Origin: an uncultured Bacilli bacterium
GTDB lineage: Bacteria; Bacillota_I; Bacilli_A; RF39; UBA660
Assembly: GCA_934167935.1 (NCBI GenBank)
Contig: CAKPMH010000011.1
Coordinates: forward strand, 1 to 37,669
Length of the DNA stretch: 37,669 nt
Direction of reading: 5' to 3'
Shown here in pieces: positions 33,199-37,669 of the stretch. The notes below the pieces were generated by a model. It ran no database searches. It saw only the letters and a program-made list of their open reading frames with translations, and was not told the DNA's origin. Positions within the stretch are counted from its first letter, which is position 1. Every line of letters starts with the position of its first letter. The position numbers and the translations under genes are program-made.

Positions 33199-33902
33199 CA
33201 CCACATATTGAAGCAAAAAAAGATGAAATAGCAAAGATAGTATTAATGCCAGGCGATCCATTAAGAGCACAATATATAGCAGAAAATTATTTAAAAAATT
33301 ACAAATTAGTTAATACAGTTAGAGGTATGTATGCCTATACAGGATTTTATAATGACAAATTAATAACAATAATGGCAAGTGGAATGGGAATGCCAAGTAT
33401 TGGTATATATTCATATGAACTTTTTAAATTTTATGATGTAGAAAGTATTATTAGAATAGGTTCTGCAGGATCATATGTAAAGGATTTAAATTTATATGAT
33501 GTATTACTTGCAACAGATTGTTATTCCGAATCAAGTTTTGCAAAAGTTCAAAATGGATGCAGTGATAATATACTAAAATCAAGTGAATATTTAAATACTG
33601 TAATTATATCAAGTGCAAAAGAATTAAATAAGAAAATACATGTTGGAAGAATTCATAGTAGTGATGTATTTTATCAAGAAAATAATTTATATGAAAATTT
33701 AGTAAGTAAATATAATTGCCTTGCCGTTGAAATGGAAAGTTTTGCGTTATTTCACAATGCAAATGTTTTAAATAAAAAAGCTACTTGTTTGTTAACAATA
33801 TCAGATAATTTTGTAACAAATGAGAAAACAACTAGCTTAGAAAGACAAAAAAGTTTTATAAATATGATAGAAATAGCACTTAATGCTGCAACAAAAATGT
33901 AG
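33195..33902 (+). CDS. deoD: Purine-nucleoside phosphorylase, DeoD type
   Basis: Cleaves purine ribo- and deoxyribonucleosides with phosphate. 235 residues. Phosphate-site MPGDPLRAQYIA is at the N-terminus, then GMGMPSIGIYSYEL, RIGSAGS, the MESFAL ribose-binding motif and the catalytic SDN near residue 206. TAGGAGG, inside the end of miaA, precedes its ATG, and the genes overlap by ATGA. With the adenosine deaminase that follows, it forms a purine salvage pair. Confidence 0.96.
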   Translation: MTPHIEAKKDEIAKIVLMPGDPLRAQYIAENYLKNYKLVNTVRGMYAYTGFYNDKLITIMASGMGMPSIGIYSYELFKFYDVESIIRIGSAGSYVKDLNLYDVLLATDCYSESSFAKVQNGCSDNILKSSEYLNTVIISSAKELNKKIHVGRIHSSDVFYQENNLYENLVSKYNCLAVEMESFALFHNANVLNKKATCLLTISDNFVTNEKTTSLERQKSFINMIEIALNAATKM

Positions 33903-33909
33903 GTATAAT

Positions 33910-34878
33910 ATGGATATAAAAAAGTTACCTAAAATAGAACTTCATCTTCATTTAGATGGTTCTATTAGTATAGATACGGCATCACAAATATTAAACAAGA
34001 GTAAAGAAACTTTAAAAGGCGAAATGGTCGCTAAAGAAAAATGTCTTGATTTAAATGAATACCTTACCAAATTTTCATTACCAGTTAGTATAATGCAGAC
34101 AAAAGAACAATTATTATCTATATCAAAAGATTTAATTAAACAACTAAAAAATGATAATGTAATATATGCTGAAGTAAGATTTGCCCCTATAAAGCATACA
34201 ACAATATTATCACTTGAAGAAGTTGTTGAAACTGTAATAAATGGATTAAAAAATAATGATGTAAAAATTAATTTAATTTTATGTATGATGAGAGATTCAT
34301 CATATATAGATAATTTAAAAATTATAGATTTAGCTAATAAATATTTAAATAAAGGTGTTGTAGCAATTGATTTGGCTGGTGCAGAGGGATTATACAAAAC
34401 TTCATTATTTGAAAATTTATTTAAATATGCTAATCAATTATCTATTCCTTTTACAATTCACTCTGGAGAAGCTGATGGCATAGATAGTATAAAATCTGCA
34501 ATATCTTTCGGTGCAAAAAGAATAGGACATGGTATAAGATTAAGAGATGATAAAAAACTTTATGATGTGGTAAAAGACAATAATATAATGCTAGAAATAT
34601 GTCCAACAAGTAATGTTCAAACAAATGCTGTTTTAAATTATTCGAGTCATCCAATAAAGGACTTTTATAAAAACAATATTTTAATAAGCATTAACACAGA
34701 TAATAGGACTGTTTCAAATACAACACTAGATAAAGAATATAATATCTTAATGACAGAATTAGATTTTAATATTGATGATTTTATTAAAATAAATCTTGAT
34801 TCAATAAAGTGTTCATTTATGAATCAAGAAGAAAAAATAGAGATGATGAATAAATATTTAAATAAACTTGAAAAATAA
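33910..34878 (+). CDS. add: Adenosine deaminase
   Basis: Deaminates adenosine and deoxyadenosine to inosine forms. 322 residues from ATG 33910, which has TAGGTAT upstream. An earlier in-frame start at 33883 lies inside deoD. Zinc ligands are His12 and His14 in ELHLHLDGS; SGEADG, GHGIRL with the catalytic His, and NTDNRTVS with the late Asp follow. The product inosine is a DeoD substrate, so the two neighbouring enzymes act in sequence in nucleoside salvage. Confidence 0.95.
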   Translation: MDIKKLPKIELHLHLDGSISIDTASQILNKSKETLKGEMVAKEKCLDLNEYLTKFSLPVSIMQTKEQLLSISKDLIKQLKNDNVIYAEVRFAPIKHTTILSLEEVVETVINGLKNNDVKINLILCMMRDSSYIDNLKIIDLANKYLNKGVVAIDLAGAEGLYKTSLFENLFKYANQLSIPFTIHSGEADGIDSIKSAISFGAKRIGHGIRLRDDKKLYDVVKDNNIMLEICPTSNVQTNAVLNYSSHPIKDFYKNNILISINTDNRTVSNTTLDKEYNILMTELDFNIDDFIKINLDSIKCSFMNQEEKIEMMNKYLNKLEK

Positions 34879-34902
34879 GTTCATAATAAAAAAGGTGATA
34901 TA

Positions 34903-36174
34903 ATGGATTACAGAACAATAAAAAATAAAAATTATAATTTACATATAATAAATACCGATAAATTCAAAACGATAAATTTAATGATTAATTTTAAAAGAAA
35001 AATAAAAAAAGAGGAAATAACAATAAGAAATTTGTTAAATGATATTTTAATAAATACTAGTATGAATTATAAAACTTCAAGAGATATTGAGATAGAAACT
35101 GAAGAGTTATATGATTTAGGTATTAGTTCTAATCCACACAAATCAGGTAATTATCATATTATTTCTTTTAAAGAATCATTTTTAAATGAAAAATATACTG
35201 AAGATGGTATGAATTTAAAATCTATGCAATTTTTATTAGAACTTATATTTAATGCTAATGTTAGTGATAATAAGTTTGATAAAAAATATTTTGAATTAAT
35301 AAAGAGAACAATTGAAGACGATATAAAAAGTTTAAAAGACGATACTAAAAAATATAGTCTAATTAGACTATATGAAGAAATGGATAGTGGACCACTTTCA
35401 TATAGAACTGCTGGTTATTTAGAAGATTTAGATAAAATAACTGAAACTAATTTATATGATTATTATAAATCTGTGATAGAAAATGACATTATAGATATCT
35501 TTGTGATTGGAAATATAAATGATACATATGAACAATTATTTAATAAATATATACCTGATACTATAAGAATAAAGGATAACACTCCTCATTATCTTAATTT
35601 AGAAATAAATGATGAACAGGAAAAAAGAGAATTAACTAAAATAAATCAGAGTAAATTGTCGATTGGTTTAAAAATTAAAGATATAACGGATTATGAATTA
35701 AAATATGTAGTTAGCTTATATTCTCTTATTTTAGGTGGAAGTTCTAATTCAAAATTATTTAAAGTAGTAAGGGAAGAAAATTCACTTTGTTATTATATAA
35801 ATTCTAGTGTTTCAGTTATTTCAAAAATTATAACAATAATGGCTGGTATTAACTCTAAAGATTATGAGCAAACTATGAAATTAATAAGAAATGAATTAAA
35901 TAATATTAAAGAAGGAAATTTTAGCGATTCAGATATAAAAGAGGCAAAAAAAATATATATTAGTGGTTGTAAAGAAATTTATGATTCACCAGGATCTATT
36001 ATTAATAACTATTTATCTTATGAGTATGCTAATCTAGATTTAGCTGTTGATAGAATAAATAATATAAAAAATGTTACAAAAGAAGAAATTGTTGCATTAG
36101 CAAATAAAGTAGTAATTGATACAATATTTTTATTAGAAGGGACAGGTTCTGATGAAGAAGCAAACATTATGTGA
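34903..36174 (+). CDS. ymfF: M16-family peptidase-like protein, non-catalytic partner (YmfF type)
   Basis: 423 residues with the two-lobed M16 layout, but the N-terminal lobe lacks the HxxEH zinc motif. The C-terminal lobe keeps the LCYYINSSVS segment that supplies the substrate-binding Arg/Tyr region in M16 pairs. It overlaps the catalytic partner gene by 23 bases. In B. subtilis ymfF and ymfH are paired in the same order; the pair is annotated in databases as associated with EF-P 5-aminopentanol modification. AGGTGAT precedes the ATG. Confidence 0.85.
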   Translation: MDYRTIKNKNYNLHIINTDKFKTINLMINFKRKIKKEEITIRNLLNDILINTSMNYKTSRDIEIETEELYDLGISSNPHKSGNYHIISFKESFLNEKYTEDGMNLKSMQFLLELIFNANVSDNKFDKKYFELIKRTIEDDIKSLKDDTKKYSLIRLYEEMDSGPLSYRTAGYLEDLDKITETNLYDYYKSVIENDIIDIFVIGNINDTYEQLFNKYIPDTIRIKDNTPHYLNLEINDEQEKRELTKINQSKLSIGLKIKDITDYELKYVVSLYSLILGGSSNSKLFKVVREENSLCYYINSSVSVISKIITIMAGINSKDYEQTMKLIRNELNNIKEGNFSDSDIKEAKKIYISGCKEIYDSPGSIINNYLSYEYANLDLAVDRINNIKNVTKEEIVALANKVVIDTIFLLEGTGSDEEANIM

Positions 36175-37423
36175 TTTAGATATAGATGTTTATTATGAAA
36201 CATTAGATAATGGTCTTAAAATTTTTGTAATACCAAAAAATGATGTGAATAATATATATGCTACTTTTTCAACTGATTATGGTTCAATTCAAAATGAATT
36301 TTTAGTTAATTCTAAAATGATAAGAGTTCCAGATGGAGTTGCTCATTTTTTGGAACATAAAGTTTTTGAACAAAAAACTGGATTGGATCCATTTTCATTT
36401 TATAGTAAAACTGGATGTGATTGTAATGCAAATACGTCTAATTATAAAACTACTTATTTATTCGTAGGACAAGAAAAACTAAAAGAGAACTTAAATTATT
36501 TATTAGACTTTGTACAAGAACCTTATTTTACTGATGAAAATGTTGAAAAAGAAAAGGGGATAATAGAACAAGAAATAAAAATGTATCAAGATGATCCTGA
36601 AACTAGTGCTGTTGAAAGAATTGTTTATAATTCATTTGTTAATCATCCAATTAAAATTCCTATTATTGGAACAATAGAAAGTATAAATAAAATAACAAAA
36701 AAAGATTTATATGATTGTTATAATACTTTTTATAACCCTAAAAATATGTTTTTAGTTGTAACTGGAAATGTTGATCCAAATGATGTTTATGATATAGTAA
36801 AGAATAATCAAAGTAAGAAAAGTTTTGATAAAATAAATGATATAGTTTTAAAAAAATATGATGAGCCTGATAGTGTTTCACTAAAAAAAGATACTATCAA
36901 TCTAAATGTTACTATTCCTAGAGTTTTAGTTAGTTATAAATTCAATATAGAAAATATTGAATTAGATAAAAGAACGTTAAATAATTTTATTGGAATTTAT
37001 TCAGATTTGAAATTTGGTTCTGTATCAGAATTTACAGAACAAATGAAAAAAGAAGGATTAATAACAAAGAATATTGATTTTTGTACTGTAAGAACAGATA
37101 AACATTTACTTTTAATTATTGATGCAGAAACAGAACAACAAAATGAATTATTAAAACGAATAGAAAATGAACTTGAAAAAAAAGATTTTTCTAAAACTGA
37201 TTTTGATAGAAAGAAAAAAACTGCATTAAGTTCTTGTATATATATGACGGATAGTATATATAGTTTAAATTCATTTGTTATGAATTCACTTATTTTAGAT
37301 AAAAGTATAGATTATAATATTTATAAACATTATAAAGAACTTGATTATGATTCATTTTTAAAATTTGTTGAAAAATTAGATTTTAGTAATAATTCAATAT
37401 TATATGTTAATAAATCTTTATAG
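36152..37423 (+). CDS. ymfH: M16-family zinc metallopeptidase (YmfH type)
   Basis: 423 residues. The inverted zinc motif HFLEH at residues 65-69 and the downstream Glu in EKGIIEQEI (about 139-141) complete an M16 site. The opening YYETLDNGLKIFVIPK and the DYGSIQNEF segment match the YmfH subgroup. The start overlaps the preceding gene by 23 bases with a weak AAGG well upstream, so translation probably depends on coupling to the non-catalytic partner. It is the last gene of the long ruvA operon and is followed by a terminator. Confidence 0.92.
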   Translation: MKKQTLCDLDIDVYYETLDNGLKIFVIPKNDVNNIYATFSTDYGSIQNEFLVNSKMIRVPDGVAHFLEHKVFEQKTGLDPFSFYSKTGCDCNANTSNYKTTYLFVGQEKLKENLNYLLDFVQEPYFTDENVEKEKGIIEQEIKMYQDDPETSAVERIVYNSFVNHPIKIPIIGTIESINKITKKDLYDCYNTFYNPKNMFLVVTGNVDPNDVYDIVKNNQSKKSFDKINDIVLKKYDEPDSVSLKKDTINLNVTIPRVLVSYKFNIENIELDKRTLNNFIGIYSDLKFGSVSEFTEQMKKEGLITKNIDFCTVRTDKHLLLIIDAETEQQNELLKRIENELEKKDFSKTDFDRKKKTALSSCIYMTDSIYSLNSFVMNSLILDKSIDYNIYKHYKELDYDSFLKFVEKLDFSNNSILYVNKSL

Positions 37424-37441
37424 ATTTGTTTAGTAACATGC

Positions 37442-37468
37442 AAAATAGTTGAAAAACTATTTTTTTTG
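37442..37468 (+). terminator. Terminator of the ruvA-ymfH operon
   Basis: AAAATAGTT (37442-37450) pairs with AACTATTTT (37455-37463) around GAAA, followed by T-run. Confidence 0.88.
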
Positions 37469-37493
37469 TTGTATCATTTATATATGATAAAAT
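37466..37493 (+). promoter_or_regulatory. Possible promoter of the second prepilin gene
   Basis: TTGTTG (37466-37471), a 16-base spacer and TAAAAT (37488-37493), with TG at 37485-37486 as extended -10. Confidence 0.5.
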
Positions 37494-37512
37494 GATAGTA
37501 AGGATGTGTAAT

Positions 37513-37669
37513 ATGGTAACTAAATGCAAAGCCGGGGGGGGGGGTATTTTTAAGAAATACCAATAAAAAAGGACTAACATTAATAGAACTTTTAGCGGTA
37601 ATAGTAATACTAGCTATAATAGCTTTAATCGCAACACCAATTGTAACAAATATAATAAATGATGCAAGA
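37513..37669 (+). CDS. Start of a second type IV prepilin-like gene, out of frame at an 11-G tract (partial)
   Basis: ATG 37513 has AAGGATGTG upstream, the same type of site as cysS. The frame from that ATG ends at TAA 37564-37566 after 17 codons. In the next frame the sequence reads NKKGLTLIELLAVIVIL and continues to the window end: a prepilin signal with Gly/Leu cleavage and Glu at +5. The G tract at 37534-37544 decides the frame: with 10 or 13 G the ATG would read through into the pilin, and with the 11 present it does not. The mature protein lies outside the window. Confidence 0.7.
37534..37544 (+). repeat. Poly-G tract of 11 bases
   Basis: Eleven consecutive G in a very AT-rich region, between the start codon and the prepilin signal. 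It is the only G run of such length in the window and the kind of tract that slips during replication. Confidence 0.9.
37543..37561 (+). repeat. Inverted repeat directly after the G tract
   Basis: GGTATTT (37543-37549) and AAATACC (37555-37561) form a 7-bp stem around TTAAG; the left arm uses the last two G of the tract. Confidence 0.7.

Noticed and set aside
33948..34397. Minus-strand open frame of 149 codons opposite add
   Set aside because: It lies wholly antisense to an intact adenosine deaminase with all catalytic motifs, has no ribosome site, and its composition mirrors the sense gene.

Overview
The window is strongly AT-rich (roughly three quarters A+T by eye), densely coded and almost entirely plus-strand. 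Shine-Dalgarno sites are strong (AGGAGG or AGGTGAT), and there are many short intrinsic terminators, a T-box leader and CCA-encoded tRNAs. Together these point to a low-GC Bacillota of the class Bacilli, probably an uncultured gut lineage (RF39 or Erysipelotrichia-like). It carries a SpoIIIAH-like protein, a GerE-like regulator and a GerM-like protein, so the lineage has or recently had endospore formation. The organism assignment is inference.

Layout. 1-289: three hairpins, possibly a small structured RNA. 290-4914: a minus-strand membrane protein, mutS, a small membrane protein overlapping a DUF5662 gene, and a minus-strand protein made of two copies of one repeat. 5008-7078: a Tim44-like zinc-ribbon membrane protein plus an SPFH zinc-ribbon protein, resembling the membrane-stress partners of PspA in Bacillus. 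7116-13183: a giant 1850-residue prepilin-like GLUG-repeat protein and a lipoprotein. 13226-17074: polA and an unrecognised gene. 17082-19110: a serine T-box controlling a SpoT/MESH1-like HD hydrolase and an unusual serS. 19128-19854: a decayed ogt remnant followed by tag. 19898-23719: an ABC exporter with a TetR regulator and two matching operators. 23741-25592: the sporulation genes. 25585-27158: tRNA-Arg, an orphan MvaI/BcnI-like endonuclease gene, and a minus-strand cluster of four tRNAs. 27196-28672: cysS. 28673-37423: a nine-gene operon ruvA-ruvB-queA-(zincin)-miaA-deoD-add-ymfF-ymfH, driven by a consensus promoter with a LexA-like palindrome in its spacer. 37466-end: the start of a second prepilin gene interrupted by an 11-G tract.

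The most striking accessory biology is the pair of type IV prepilin-like genes. One is a pilin signal fused to a very large repetitive beta-structured ectodomain whose DNA repeats are identical over hundreds of bases. The other carries a poly-G run that sets its reading frame. Both look built for surface variation. Second is the coupling of a putative (p)ppGpp hydrolase to seryl-tRNA charging through a T-box. The housekeeping genes are ordinary in content. Exceptions are a Pol I with a degenerate proofreading site, an archaeal/eukaryotic-flavoured SerRS, and an HELFH metallopeptidase-like gene inside the queA-miaA interval.
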